49,425 nt of DNA from JAHEEL01 sp964581295 (GTDB lineage: Bacteria > Actinomycetota > Acidimicrobiia > Spongiisociales > UBA5794), in assembly GCA_964581295.1 (NCBI GenBank), contig CAZONX010000007.1, positions 1-49,425 on the forward strand. Reading direction: 5' to 3'. The notes below the pieces were generated by a model. That model saw only the letters and a program-made list of their open reading frames with translations. It was not told the origin of the DNA and searched no databases. Made by a program: the position numbers and the translations under genes. Shown here in pieces: positions 6,417 to 14,529 of the stretch (its first letter is position 1; each line of letters starts with the position of its first letter).

Positions 6417-7472
6417 GTGCCCCAATCACCCGTCCACGACGTCCACACCGAGCTTGGAGCGCGGTTCACGGACTTCGGCGGATGGGAGATGCCCGTCCAG
6501 TATTCCGGTGTCATCGCCGAGCATCAGGCGGTGCGCGACAGCGTCGGTGTGTTTGATGTCTCCCATCTTGGACGATTCCTCGTCGACGGGCCGGGTTCCG
6601 AGGAACTCATCCGGCGTCAACTCTGCAACGACATCGAGAAAGCCGCTGCCGGGCGTGCGCAGTACAGCATGGCGCTCAACCACAACGGCGGTGTCGTTGA
6701 CGACGTGATCGTCTGGCGAATCGGCGAAGACCGGTTCTGGGTGATGCCAAACGGCACGAACTTCGACGACATCTTGGATCGGTTCCATTCGGACAGCTCG
6801 AAAGACACCACCGTTCGTCCCTTGCGCTTGGAGACGGCGCTGATCGCCGTGCAGGGTCCCGGATCGGCGGACGTGGTCGAGCGCGTGATCGGATCGATGC
6901 CGGGCAGATTCCGTGTCGTCGAGGGTCGCTATCGCGAAGACTGGTGCATCGCCGCGGGGACCGGATACACCGGGGAGCGGGGCGCAGAAATCGCAGTGCC
7001 GGCGGCGAACGGTCCGGACTTGATGCGTGACCTCGTCGATGCCGGCGCCGCACCCTGTGGCCTGGGCGCTCGTGACACGCTGCGCCTCGAGATGGGCTAT
7101 CCGCTGTGGGGCCAGGATCTCGACGAGGAGACCACCCCGCTCGAGGCAGGACTGGGATGGGTGGTCGCCTGGGACCACGAGTTCGTTGGACGCTCAGCGC
7201 TTGCCGATCAGAAGGAAGCGGGCCTCGAGCGGTCGCTGGTCGCTCTGACGACCGAGGGCCGTGCCATCCCGCGTCATGGCTATCGGGTGCGCTGTGCCAA
7301 CTCAACTGGAAGTGTGACCAGCGGCAACTTCAGCCCCACACTCGGCCATGGCATCGCGCTCGCATACCTCTCGCCGTCGGTTGAGGTGGTAGCCGACTGC
7401 GAGGCCGAGATCGAGATACGGGGGACGTGGCACCCTGCCCGCATCACGTCTCTCCCGTTCGTCGAGCGGTGA
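6417..7472 (+). CDS. gcvT: Aminomethyltransferase (glycine cleavage T protein)
   Basis: It transfers the methylene group from aminomethyl-lipoyl-H protein to tetrahydrofolate and releases ammonia. The GcvT folate-binding domain starts GARFTDFGGWEMPVQY. The conserved acidic pair lies in NHNGGVVDDVIVWR (Asp95/Asp96 from the chosen start), and a C-terminal barrel domain ends near SPTLGHGIALAYL. The length is 351 residues. I chose GTG 6417 because GGAG lies 6 bases upstream and the likely transcription start falls after the upstream ATG (6390). Its stop overlaps the next gene as GTGA. Confidence 0.9.
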   Translation: MPQSPVHDVHTELGARFTDFGGWEMPVQYSGVIAEHQAVRDSVGVFDVSHLGRFLVDGPGSEELIRRQLCNDIEKAAAGRAQYSMALNHNGGVVDDVIVWRIGEDRFWVMPNGTNFDDILDRFHSDSSKDTTVRPLRLETALIAVQGPGSADVVERVIGSMPGRFRVVEGRYREDWCIAAGTGYTGERGAEIAVPAANGPDLMRDLVDAGAAPCGLGARDTLRLEMGYPLWGQDLDEETTPLEAGLGWVVAWDHEFVGRSALADQKEAGLERSLVALTTEGRAIPRHGYRVRCANSTGSVTSGNFSPTLGHGIALAYLSPSVEVVADCEAEIEIRGTWHPARITSLPFVER

Positions 7473-8053
7473 TCGGCGAGCGTGTAGCGGCTCTCATCGA
7501 CGGGCCGTTCTGCTACTCGCGAGCCCTTGATCCGGCGATCAGGAGTGATCTGAAGAACCGGCCAAACGCAGAGGAACTGCCTTTCGTGCGTGGTCAGACC
7601 GTTGTCGTCGAAGGTGAGACACGCCCGGTTGTGCTCGGCCATCCCAACTACCTCGGCATGTTCGAGCCACAGAACGATGCGGAGACCATCCTCGTCGTCG
7701 GGCGGTGGAATCTGCTCCGACCTGCCGCACCCTCGGCCACGCTCGTCGTTGCCGACGAAGCCGTAGATCGCGTTTCGGCGGAGCGGTTGCTGGACGGCGC
7801 ACGCGCACTCCTGAAGCGACTGCGCCAGATCCGCGGTGTCCAGCCGGCATGGAAGCCGCAGAGCCCCGTTCTCACCATGCTCCTGCCGAGGGATGTCGGT
7901 CCGATCACCGGAGTCGACGCGATCGTGACCTCCGTCCTCGACTATCCCGAACTCCCCGGCGGCGTCCGGATCGAGGTCACCGGCGACGTCTCGACGGCCG
8001 ACATCACCCGATATGCTGCGACCCTCGAACGAGCCATCATCCAGGAGGCCTGA
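7469..8053 (+). CDS. Conserved-looking protein of unknown function between gcvT and ppgK
   Basis: A GTG overlapping the gcvT stop (GTGA) gives a 194-residue soluble protein. I do not recognise the family. The sequence has a mixed alpha/beta pattern: an N-terminal half with VVVEGETRPVVLGHPNYLGMFEP, a basic amphipathic helix near residues 110-125 (ERLLDGARALLKRLRQIRG), and a C-terminal half with two hydrophobic strands. No catalytic motif, signal peptide or metal site is evident. Tight coupling to gcvT and 2-base spacing to ppgK show co-expression. It reads as a real gene by codon use. Confidence 0.7.
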   Translation: MIGERVAALIDGPFCYSRALDPAIRSDLKNRPNAEELPFVRGQTVVVEGETRPVVLGHPNYLGMFEPQNDAETILVVGRWNLLRPAAPSATLVVADEAVDRVSAERLLDGARALLKRLRQIRGVQPAWKPQSPVLTMLLPRDVGPITGVDAIVTSVLDYPELPGGVRIEVTGDVSTADITRYAATLERAIIQEA

Positions 8054-8055
8054 CC

Positions 8056-8802
8056 GTGCAAGTTTTCGGTGTCGATGTTGGCGGTTCCGGCGTCAAAGGC
8101 GCGCCGGTCGACTTGGCGACCGGACAACTCGCCGCAGATCGGATTCGCATCCCCACGCCGAAGCCGGCTACTCCGGAAGCGGTCACGGATGCCATCGCAG
8201 AGATAGTCACGGGCCACGGCTGGTCCGGCCCGGTTGGCGTCACGGTTCCCGGCGTGGTGCTCAATGGTGTGGTTCACACTGCCGCGAACATCGGCTCGGG
8301 TTGGGTGGGGTACGATGCCGCCACCGCACTCGAACATCGCCTCGGAATGCCGGTCACGGTATTGAACGACGCTGACGCCGCCGGTCTCGCCGAGGTGACC
8401 TACGGGGCGGCGAAGGGCGAAACCGGCGTCGTACTCTTGCTCACTTTCGGCACCGGCATCGGCAGCGCCTATCTCTTCGAAGGCAGGCTCATCCCGAACA
8501 CCGAGCTTGGGCATCTGATCTTCAAGGGCGGCGAGGCCGAGGCATACGCTGCCGGGAGGCTCGTCAAACGCGGCGATCTCGAGATCGAGTGGTGGGCGCG
8601 CCGGGTCGACGAGTTGCTGGACTACCTCGACGACCTCTTCTGGCCAGATCTGTTTGTGTTCGGCGGTGGCATCTCGAAGCGATTCGAGGCCTACTCCCAT
8701 CTGCTCGACACCCGAGCGCGGATCGTTCCGGCCAAGCTCAGAAACCAGGCCGGAATCGTTGGCGCAGCGATCGCAGCAGCACGAGGAGTCGAACATGCCT
8801 GA
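8056..8802 (+). CDS. ppgK: Polyphosphate glucokinase (ROK family)
   Basis: It phosphorylates glucose using polyphosphate or ATP. The ROK N-terminal phosphate loop is VDVGGSGVKGAPVDL. The actinobacterial PpgK signature FGTGIGSAYLFEG followed by PNTELGHL is present, and the Asp in VLNDADAAGLAE is the expected catalytic base. The length is 248 residues. The start is GTG at 8056 with CAGGAGG at 8042-8048; the longer upstream reading belongs to another gene's frame. It overlaps the following hydrolase by 8 bases. Other ROK sugar kinases are possible but the signature favours PpgK. Confidence 0.88.
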   Translation: MQVFGVDVGGSGVKGAPVDLATGQLAADRIRIPTPKPATPEAVTDAIAEIVTGHGWSGPVGVTVPGVVLNGVVHTAANIGSGWVGYDAATALEHRLGMPVTVLNDADAAGLAEVTYGAAKGETGVVLLLTFGTGIGSAYLFEGRLIPNTELGHLIFKGGEAEAYAAGRLVKRGDLEIEWWARRVDELLDYLDDLFWPDLFVFGGGISKRFEAYSHLLDTRARIVPAKLRNQAGIVGAAIAAARGVEHA

Positions 8803-9613
8803 ATCCACGTCGACGTTCGCAACAGAAGACGATCTCGAGATCTTCACGCGCTCATGGACACCGGACGGAGAGGCGCATCGCGCGATGCTGCTTGTCCACG
8901 GACTCGCCGAGCATTCGGGACGATGGGACCACGTGGCCCGCTTCTTCGTCGATCACGGCTATGCGGTCGCAAGTTTCGACCTACGCGGGCACGGCCAATC
9001 TGGGGGCACGAAGGGCCACGTCGATCACTTCAGCGACTTCCTCGACGACATCGAAGGAATCGTGAACTCTGGACTCGTCCGCACCGACCTTCCCTGGGCG
9101 ATGTACGGGCACTCGCTCGGCGGCTTGATCACCACCTGCTACCTGGCGGACCAGCGGCCACATCCTGCGGCCGCCGTCGTGTCTGCGCCTGCGCTCTCGG
9201 CGGACATTCCGGTGACGACGAAACTCGCGGCGCAGACCCTCAGCCGTGTTTTTCCAAAGCTCGCGCTCCCGAACCCGGTGGACCTCGATCACCTATCCAG
9301 GGACGAAACCGTCGGTGAGGCCTACGACAACGACCCGCTGGTCTACCAGAAGGGCACCACCCGGTTTGCTCGGGAGTCGTTCGATGCCCAGGATCGCATC
9401 GCCGACCAGATCGAGCAGATCGACACGCCGATGCTCGTGATCCACGGGGCGGAAGACACGTTGGTGCCGCCGTCCGCGTCGGCACCCCTAGCGACGCTGG
9501 ACTGTGTCGACCGCAAGGTGTACCCGGGCCTTCGCCACGAGCTTCACAACGAACCGGAACAGATTCAGGTGCTCTCCGAAGTGGCAGCCTGGCTCGACGC
9601 GACCCTCGCGTAG
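8795..9613 (+). CDS. Alpha/beta hydrolase, monoacylglycerol-lipase-like
   Basis: It is a serine hydrolase of the lysophospholipase/monoglyceride lipase type. The nucleophile is Ser107 in YGHSLGG, the oxyanion loop is LVHGLAEHSGRW, the probable acid is Asp221 (HGAEDTLVPP), and His248 lies in RHELHNEP. The SFDLRGHGQSGG segment is typical of this group. There is no signal peptide, so it is cytosolic or membrane-associated. The ATG at 8795 lies inside the end of ppgK with GAGG upstream. Its 3' end overlaps the convergent adenosine deaminase gene by 49 bases. The substrate is inferred. Confidence 0.85.
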   Translation: MPESTSTFATEDDLEIFTRSWTPDGEAHRAMLLVHGLAEHSGRWDHVARFFVDHGYAVASFDLRGHGQSGGTKGHVDHFSDFLDDIEGIVNSGLVRTDLPWAMYGHSLGGLITTCYLADQRPHPAAAVVSAPALSADIPVTTKLAAQTLSRVFPKLALPNPVDLDHLSRDETVGEAYDNDPLVYQKGTTRFARESFDAQDRIADQIEQIDTPMLVIHGAEDTLVPPSASAPLATLDCVDRKVYPGLRHELHNEPEQIQVLSEVAAWLDATLA

Positions 9614-10641
9614 CCAGGCCGAACAACCTCATCGATGAGGCGACGCCGCGTCGGCCAATCGCCGAAGCCGGATTCGATAGCGTTCACCGTGATCTCCGAG
9701 AGATCATCTGCCCCGAGGTCGAACGTTTCGGCAGCGAGCGTGTACTCGTCGGTGAGCGTGATGCCGCTCATGAGACGGTTGTCCGTGTTGATCGAAACGT
9801 TGAACCCGCTGCGGTACAGCGCACCAAACGGGTGCTCTGCCGCACTCGGGAATGCCGAGGTGTGAAGGTTCGACGTCGGCGCAACCTCGAGCGGAATGCG
9901 ATGGTCGCGGATACGCCGCGCAAGAGGCCCAAGTTTGGTGATCGTCGACCCGTCGAAGTCGGTCTCGTCGGCAATACGAACACCGTGGCCCACGCGGGTA
10001 GCGCCGCACTTCGCCACCGCTCGCCAGATCGACGCGGCCGATTCCGCCTCACCGGCATGAATCGTCAACCCCAGACCGGCCTCACGTGCGAGTCGACACG
10101 CCGCGAGATGGTCGTCTGCTGGGAATCCTGCCTCAGGACCGGCGAGGTCGAACGCAACGAGTCCCTGATCGAGGTAGGGGACCGCCGCCCGGACCACGGC
10201 TTCGGAGTCCGTATCGTGGCGCAGCGCTGCCACGATGGCATACAAGACGATGCCGGTGTCAGTTTGTGCAGACGCGAAGCCGTCGAGGACGGCCTCGATT
10301 GTCGCCTCTCGAGTGAGGCCGTGGTACATGTGGAGACTCGGTCCGAAGCGGACCTCGGCGTAAGCGACACCCTCCGCAGCGAGATCGACGCCCGTTTCGT
10401 AGGCGACGCGACGGATTGCATCCTCGCTGCACATCACGGCGACGGTGTGCTCGAACGCCTCCAGGTAGCGCTCGAGCGATCCGGAACGGCCCTGGTGGAA
10501 CCAGGCGGCGAGGGATTCGACATCCGAGGCGGGCAGCCCTTCGTATCCGTACTCGTCTGCCAACTCGAGGATCGTGGCGACGCGCAAACCCCCATCGAGG
10601 TGATCGTGCAGGACAGCCTTCGGCAGTGCTTGATAGTCCAT
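9565..10641 (-). CDS. add: Adenosine deaminase
   Basis: This zinc amidohydrolase converts adenosine to inosine. The metal and substrate motifs are in order: LHDHLDGG near residue 12, TIHAGE, RVGHGVRI, and INTDNRLMSG in place of the mammalian NTDDP, as I recall for actinobacterial enzymes. The length is 358 residues. The ATG ends at 10641 and is preceded by a TAGTCT hexamer at 7 bases, indicating a leaderless start that lies inside the 3' end of the GNAT gene. The coding end overlaps the opposite hydrolase gene by 49 bases. Confidence 0.92.
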   Translation of the reverse strand: MDYQALPKAVLHDHLDGGLRVATILELADEYGYEGLPASDVESLAAWFHQGRSGSLERYLEAFEHTVAVMCSEDAIRRVAYETGVDLAAEGVAYAEVRFGPSLHMYHGLTREATIEAVLDGFASAQTDTGIVLYAIVAALRHDTDSEAVVRAAVPYLDQGLVAFDLAGPEAGFPADDHLAACRLAREAGLGLTIHAGEAESAASIWRAVAKCGATRVGHGVRIADETDFDGSTITKLGPLARRIRDHRIPLEVAPTSNLHTSAFPSAAEHPFGALYRSGFNVSINTDNRLMSGITLTDEYTLAAETFDLGADDLSEITVNAIESGFGDWPTRRRLIDEVVRPGYARVASSQAATSEST

Positions 10642-10648
10642 GCGGCTG

Positions 10649-10654
10649 AGACTA
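10649..10654 (-). promoter_or_regulatory. -10 hexamer TAGTCT of a leaderless start
   Basis: On the minus strand TAGTCT ends 7 bases before the adenosine deaminase ATG. Confidence 0.45.
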
Positions 10655-11143
10655 CCCCGCCGCCGAGAGCGCAGGTTCGAGCCACCACTCGCGTCGGAAG
10701 ACCTCGTGACCTGCGACGTTGTCGACGACCACATCACCGGGGGCGAAGCCGGCCGCCTCGTGGAACTCCTCATGAGCGGTGTTGCCCAGCGCAACGCTCG
10801 AAGACAGCGCTCCGGTCCACCCCATTGCTCGCACGGCTTCGACCAGGGCGCTGCCGTCGGCCTGCTGAGACGGATGTACCGGTGCAATGACGGTCGCCAG
10901 TTCGGTGTGGTCGCGACGGTCATCGACGAGCGCTGCCATCTCCACATGACCGCCGGGGGCGACGCCGATGAGCAACCGGCGGGAGAGTAGATGTTCGGAG
11001 AGCACCGCTTTGCGGAACAAGCGGCGCTGCTCGAGGGCGACGACGCCGGCCGGGACCATTTCGCCGATCGCCTCGGCACATGCCCACTCTGCGACGTCCG
11101 AGATGGCGCCGAGGTCTTCATATTGCGCCAGACGTACGTCCAT
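10652..11143 (-). CDS. GNAT-like acetyltransferase domain protein
   Basis: The 163-residue protein begins MDVRLAQYEDLGAISDVAEWA, the usual first strand and helix of GNAT proteins. It continues with alternating strands and helices and a C-terminal segment near NTAHEEFHEAAGFAPGDVVV that resembles the last GNAT helix and strand (usually N-x-A-x-x-F-Y-x-x-x-G-F). The acetyl-CoA loop R/Q-x-x-G-x-G/A is not clear, so activity is uncertain. The substrate is unknown. The start at 11143 is supported by TATGTT 7 bases upstream; an upstream in-frame ATG at 11182 is less likely. Confidence 0.6.
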   Translation of the reverse strand: MDVRLAQYEDLGAISDVAEWACAEAIGEMVPAGVVALEQRRLFRKAVLSEHLLSRRLLIGVAPGGHVEMAALVDDRRDHTELATVIAPVHPSQQADGSALVEAVRAMGWTGALSSSVALGNTAHEEFHEAAGFAPGDVVVDNVAGHEVFRREWWLEPALSAAG

Positions 11144-11150
11144 GCGACCG

Positions 11151-11156
11151 AACATA
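11151..11156 (-). promoter_or_regulatory. -10 hexamer TATGTT of a leaderless start
   Basis: On the minus strand TATGTT ends 7 bases before the GNAT-like gene's ATG at 11143. Confidence 0.45.
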
Positions 11157-11220
11157 CACCACCAATCACCGGCCGCGGGCAACCTCCGGGCCCACGAAGA
11201 GGCACCGCCGGCCGCAATCG

Positions 11221-11847
11221 CTAAAGGAGCCTCTGGTTCAGCGTGTAGGTGCCGACCAGCACTGCGGACGCGAGGACGTGACCGGCCATGGCCTCGCGCG
11301 CCTGCGCTCCGGTGAACGGCGCTTCCACCTCGATGCGTTCAATGTCGAGGGCGAACAGCGAGAACTCGTAGTGATGGATGAGGCTGTCGTTCCATGGCGG
11401 GCAGGGTCCGTCGTAGCCGATGTACTCGCCGCCCATGTCCGGGTCGCTGCCGAACCACCCGGTGTAGTCGTTGAGGCCCTGGCGGATGCCGTCGGGACGG
11501 TCTGTCACGTTCTTGCCGTGCGGCACCACGCCATCAGAGAATGAACCGGCAGCGATCTCAGTGAGCTCGGGGCTCAGATCAACGAGCACCCAATGGAAGA
11601 AATCGGCACGCGGCAAGTCGGGCGGCACCTCACGGCCTTCCTGGTTCACGTCATCCGGGCGGGTCGGGACGTCGCGATCGTGAACGACGATCGCCAGGCT
11701 CCTCGCTTCGTCCGGAACCCCCGACCACGCCAGGTGCGGGTTGCGGTTTTGCCCGAACACCATGTGCTGGGCGATATCGGGAAAACCGAAAGCGAAATCT
11801 CCCGGAATAGATTCGCCTTGAGCGAGGTCGTTGCTCCACAGGTCCAT
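11221..11847 (-). CDS. YbhB/YbcL family Raf-kinase-inhibitor-like (PEBP) protein
   Basis: This soluble phosphatidylethanolamine-binding-protein fold carries the usual ligand-pocket motifs: HLAWSGVP, then LAIVVHDRDVP, then FHWVLVDL, then YIGYDGPCPPWND, then HHYEFSLFALD. It has 208 residues, somewhat longer than Escherichia coli YbhB because of inserts around residues 70 and 120. ATG 11847 is chosen because AGGAGG lies 5 bases upstream; a GTG two codons earlier overlaps that site. Bacterial function is unclear. Confidence 0.85.
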   Translation of the reverse strand: MDLWSNDLAQGESIPGDFAFGFPDIAQHMVFGQNRNPHLAWSGVPDEARSLAIVVHDRDVPTRPDDVNQEGREVPPDLPRADFFHWVLVDLSPELTEIAAGSFSDGVVPHGKNVTDRPDGIRQGLNDYTGWFGSDPDMGGEYIGYDGPCPPWNDSLIHHYEFSLFALDIERIEVEAPFTGAQAREAMAGHVLASAVLVGTYTLNQRLL

Positions 11848-11992
11848 AGGCACCTCCTGGCATCGACGATAGCGGCTGAATCGGGCGGCGGCCGACGAGC
11901 GGAATCGGGCTGAAGGACCCTCCCGGCATCCGGGTTCTGCGCGTAGGATCGTGCCAGGAGCGACGTACGTCGGTCACAGGAGGTTATTTGCA

Positions 11993-12327
11993 ATGAGCAT
12001 GCACAAGGGCCAGCGAGTGAAGACCCTCACGAAGACGGTCGGTCGGGAGCCGCGCCGAGGCGTTGTCAAGCGTGTCGACGGCACCAGCATCGAGGTCCGA
12101 TGGAACGACGGCCACGTGTCGATTCTGTCCGGTGGCGCCTTGGTACCCGACCCGGATNNNNNNNNNNNNNNNNNNNNNNNNNNNNNNNNNNNNNNNNNNN
12201 NNNNNNNNNNNNNNNNNNNNNNNNNNNNNNNNNNNNNNNNNNNNNNNNNNNNNNNNNGAACGACGGCCACGTGTCGATTCTGTCCGGTGGCGCCTTGGTA
12301 CCCGACCCGGATCCGGTCAAGCACTGA
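11993..12327 (+). CDS. Small basic protein interrupted by an assembly gap (true length about 59 aa)
   Basis: The ATG at 11993 follows AGGAGG (11978-11983). The reading runs MSMHKGQRVKTLTKTVGREP and then a short beta-rich segment ending SILSGGALVPDPD at 12157, where 100 Ns begin. After the gap the last 55 bases are repeated exactly, then four more codons (PVKH) and TGA at 12325-12327. Removing the Ns and one copy restores one 59-residue frame. The size and the SIEVRWNDGH pattern suggest a small SH3/KOW-like or DUF1918-like fold; this is not certain. Confidence 0.6.
12103..12312. other. Scaffold gap of 100 N flanked by an exact 55-base duplication
   Basis: Bases 12103-12157 and 12258-12312 are identical and the Ns at 12158-12257 number exactly 100. 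This looks like two contigs that truly overlap by 55 bases but were joined with a placeholder gap. The duplicated copy is an artefact, not biology. Confidence 0.9.
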
Positions 12328-12369
12328 CCGTTCGCCGACGCGGCATCGCGCACCTGCCAACCTAGCGCC

Positions 12370-12921
12370 ATGACCGATCTTCGCTCCGGCATGCTCATCG
12401 TCGCGACACCAGCCCTCGTTGACCCGAACTTCGTGCGTACGGTGGTGTTCGTTATCGACTCGGGTGAGCACGGAGCAGTCGGTGTTGTGCTCAATCGTCC
12501 GCTCGATCTCAATGTGGCCGACCACATTCCGTCGTGGACGGCCGTTCTCGCTCCACCGGACCGTATCTTCGAGGGGGGACCCGTTCAACGCGAGACCGCG
12601 ATCGGTGTGGCTTACCGACCGGGTATCGCGGCCAGCGATACGTGGCGGCCGGTGCTCGGGGGCGTGGGACTCGTTGACGTGGCTGCCGAGCCCGGCGAGT
12701 TCGATGGACTCGAAGAGGCGCGCATCTTCTCGGGGTACGCGGGATGGGGCACCGGCCAGCTTGAGATGGAGATGGACGTCGGATCGTGGTTCGGCGTCGA
12801 TGCGTCGCCGGACGACGTCTTCGACCCTGGTCCCGCAACGTTGTGGCGACGCGTGGTGCGGCGACAAGGTGGGAAGGTGGCGCGGTACGCGGACTACCCG
12901 ACCGATCTCAGGAGCAACTGA
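12370..12921 (+). CDS. YqgE/AlgH family protein
   Basis: The 183-residue DUF179 protein shows the usual opening SGMLIVATPALVDPNFVRTV. It then has GAVGVVLNRPLDL, FEGGPVQ and the FSGYAGWGTGQLEMEM segment that marks the family. AlgH was first linked to alginate regulation in Pseudomonas, but the general role is unresolved. The protein is soluble. It starts 42 bases after the small protein's stop and precedes rnhB on the same strand. Confidence 0.9.
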   Translation: MTDLRSGMLIVATPALVDPNFVRTVVFVIDSGEHGAVGVVLNRPLDLNVADHIPSWTAVLAPPDRIFEGGPVQRETAIGVAYRPGIAASDTWRPVLGGVGLVDVAAEPGEFDGLEEARIFSGYAGWGTGQLEMEMDVGSWFGVDASPDDVFDPGPATLWRRVVRRQGGKVARYADYPTDLRSN

Positions 12922-12943
12922 CCGCTGCCCGGCGGCGGCGGAG

Positions 12944-12949
12944 TATCCT
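12944..12949 (+). promoter_or_regulatory. -10 hexamer TATCCT of a leaderless start
   Basis: TATCCT ends 6 bases before the GTG at 12956 of rnhB. Confidence 0.45.
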
Positions 12950-12955
12950 CGCCGT

Positions 12956-13657
12956 GTGAAGCCCCGCCGTCGCTCTTCAGCTCGATCCCGGCCTCCCACA
13001 CTCGACGTCGAACGTCGCCTGTGGGACGGCGGTGATCGCGTGGTCGTTGGAATCGATGAAGTCGGGCGCGGCTCTTGGGCCGGTCCGCTCACCATCGCTG
13101 CAGCCGTGATTCCCCAGCATCGTCGTGTCTATCGGGTTCGCGATTCGAAGATGCTGCCTGAACGGGAACGGGAGCGATTGTTCGATCGTCTCGGCACTTG
13201 GTGCGAAGCGTGGGCCGTTGGCCACGCGACGTCCGGAGAATGTGATCGCCTCGGTATGTCCGCAGCACAGCGCCTTGCAGCACGACGCGCGCTCGATTCG
13301 CTCGGCATGGAACCCGATCGCATCTTGATCGACGGGTCATGGGACTTCGTCGGTTCCCCGAACGTGAAGACGATCGTACGAGGCGACGCGACATCCCTGA
13401 CGATCGCCACCGCCTCAATTCTCGCCAAGGTGACGAGAGATCGCTTGATGAGAGAGCTTGCCCCATTGTTTCCGGCATTCGACTTCGGCCGGAACAAGGG
13501 CTACCCGGGTCCACGGCACCGCGCTGCGCTCGCCGCGTTCGGACCAACCGTGATCCACCGCACGAGCTGGGCATTCATGGATGACCTCGTGTGGACCGGC
13601 ATGGGCCGCACGGCGGGTCATGGACAGCAGGCGCTCTTCGCTGGAGCGGTCGCATGA
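12956..13657 (+). CDS. rnhB: Ribonuclease HII
   Basis: It cuts RNA in RNA-DNA hybrids, including single ribonucleotides in DNA. The four acidic catalytic residues are visible from the GTG start: Asp34 and Glu35 in GIDEVGRGSWAGPL, Asp126 in LIDGSWD, and Asp144 in RGDATSLTIATASI. The C-terminal segment FDFGRNKGYPGPRH is also diagnostic. The length is 233 residues. The GTG is 6 bases after a TATCCT hexamer; a longer open frame upstream overlaps yqgE and is not used. Its stop overlaps the mechanosensitive channel start as ATGA. Confidence 0.92.
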   Translation: MKPRRRSSARSRPPTLDVERRLWDGGDRVVVGIDEVGRGSWAGPLTIAAAVIPQHRRVYRVRDSKMLPERERERLFDRLGTWCEAWAVGHATSGECDRLGMSAAQRLAARRALDSLGMEPDRILIDGSWDFVGSPNVKTIVRGDATSLTIATASILAKVTRDRLMRELAPLFPAFDFGRNKGYPGPRHRAALAAFGPTVIHRTSWAFMDDLVWTGMGRTAGHGQQALFAGAVA

Positions 13658-14520
13658 ACTTCTGGCTCCAGAGACTCCCGACAGCCGAAGACGTCGAGCA
13701 GATCATCGACACACAGAGCCTGACGGTATGGGACTTCGTCTGGGCGTTCCTGGTCATCCTCGGTTCGTTCTTCATCGCCCGGCTCGTGAGGCGAATCCTG
13801 CGACGACTCCTGGAGCGGTTCGAGAATCTCTCAACCGAAGGGGCCCTGCTCATCGCCCGCGGTGCGGGTTGGCTCATCGTGTTGCTCGGCGTGGTGTATG
13901 CCCTCAGCGTATTGCACGTCGACATGGGACCCGCTCTTGTCGTGATCATCATCATTGCCATCGTTGCCTTCTTCGCGGGTCGAGGATTCGTCGAGAACTT
14001 CGGTGCCGGTCTCGTCCTCCAATCGAGCCCGATGTTCGCGGTGGGGGATCAGATCATTACGCCGGCCGGCACGGGTTTCGTCAAGGAAGTGGCGGGAAGG
14101 ACAGTCCGGATCGAGACGTTGGAGGGTGAGCACGTGTTCATCCCGAACAAGGTCGTGATCGAGCAAGCGATCACCAACCTCACCGATCTCGGCTCGCGTC
14201 GTTCGACGTTCGAGGTTGGGGTCGAGTATGGAACGGATGTCGACGTCGCCGGCCGCGTACTCGAAGAGGCGGCAGCAGCCTGCGAGACGACATTTGCGGA
14301 TCCACCCCCTGAGGCGCTGCTCACGGAGATGGGGGACCATGCAATCGAATTCCAGCTGCTGTTTTGGCACGATCCCGGCATCCTCGAAGGGCAGCGGGCG
14401 GTCAATGCGGTTGGCCGTGCGATCGCCCGAGCGTTCGCCGAGCACGGACTGACTATTGCCTTCCCGCAGCGCACCTTGTGGTGGGGAGACGGAACCGGCC
14501 CGGAGACATTCGACCGTTAG
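13654..14520 (+). CDS. Small-conductance mechanosensitive channel (MscS family)
   Basis: This membrane channel opens under hypo-osmotic stress. Hydrophobic helices lie at about residues 25-45, 63-85 and 88-115. The pore-lining Ala/Gly-rich helix and following beta domain are recognisable in FFAGRGFVENFGAGLVLQ, then FAVGDQI, then GFVKEVAGRTVRIETLEGEHVFIPN. The 288-residue length matches the minimal MscS core. ATG 13654 overlaps the rnhB stop by 4 bases, which supports this start over an earlier one in the frame. Confidence 0.9.
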   Translation: MNFWLQRLPTAEDVEQIIDTQSLTVWDFVWAFLVILGSFFIARLVRRILRRLLERFENLSTEGALLIARGAGWLIVLLGVVYALSVLHVDMGPALVVIIIIAIVAFFAGRGFVENFGAGLVLQSSPMFAVGDQIITPAGTGFVKEVAGRTVRIETLEGEHVFIPNKVVIEQAITNLTDLGSRRSTFEVGVEYGTDVDVAGRVLEEAAAACETTFADPPPEALLTEMGDHAIEFQLLFWHDPGILEGQRAVNAVGRAIARAFAEHGLTIAFPQRTLWWGDGTGPETFDR

Positions 14521-14523
14521 GCT
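14518..14523 (+). promoter_or_regulatory. -10 hexamer TAGGCT of a leaderless start
   Basis: TAGGCT spans the stop codon of the mechanosensitive channel gene and ends 6 bases before the acyl-CoA dehydrogenase ATG at 14530. Confidence 0.5.
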
Positions 14524-14529
14524 GGCTCC

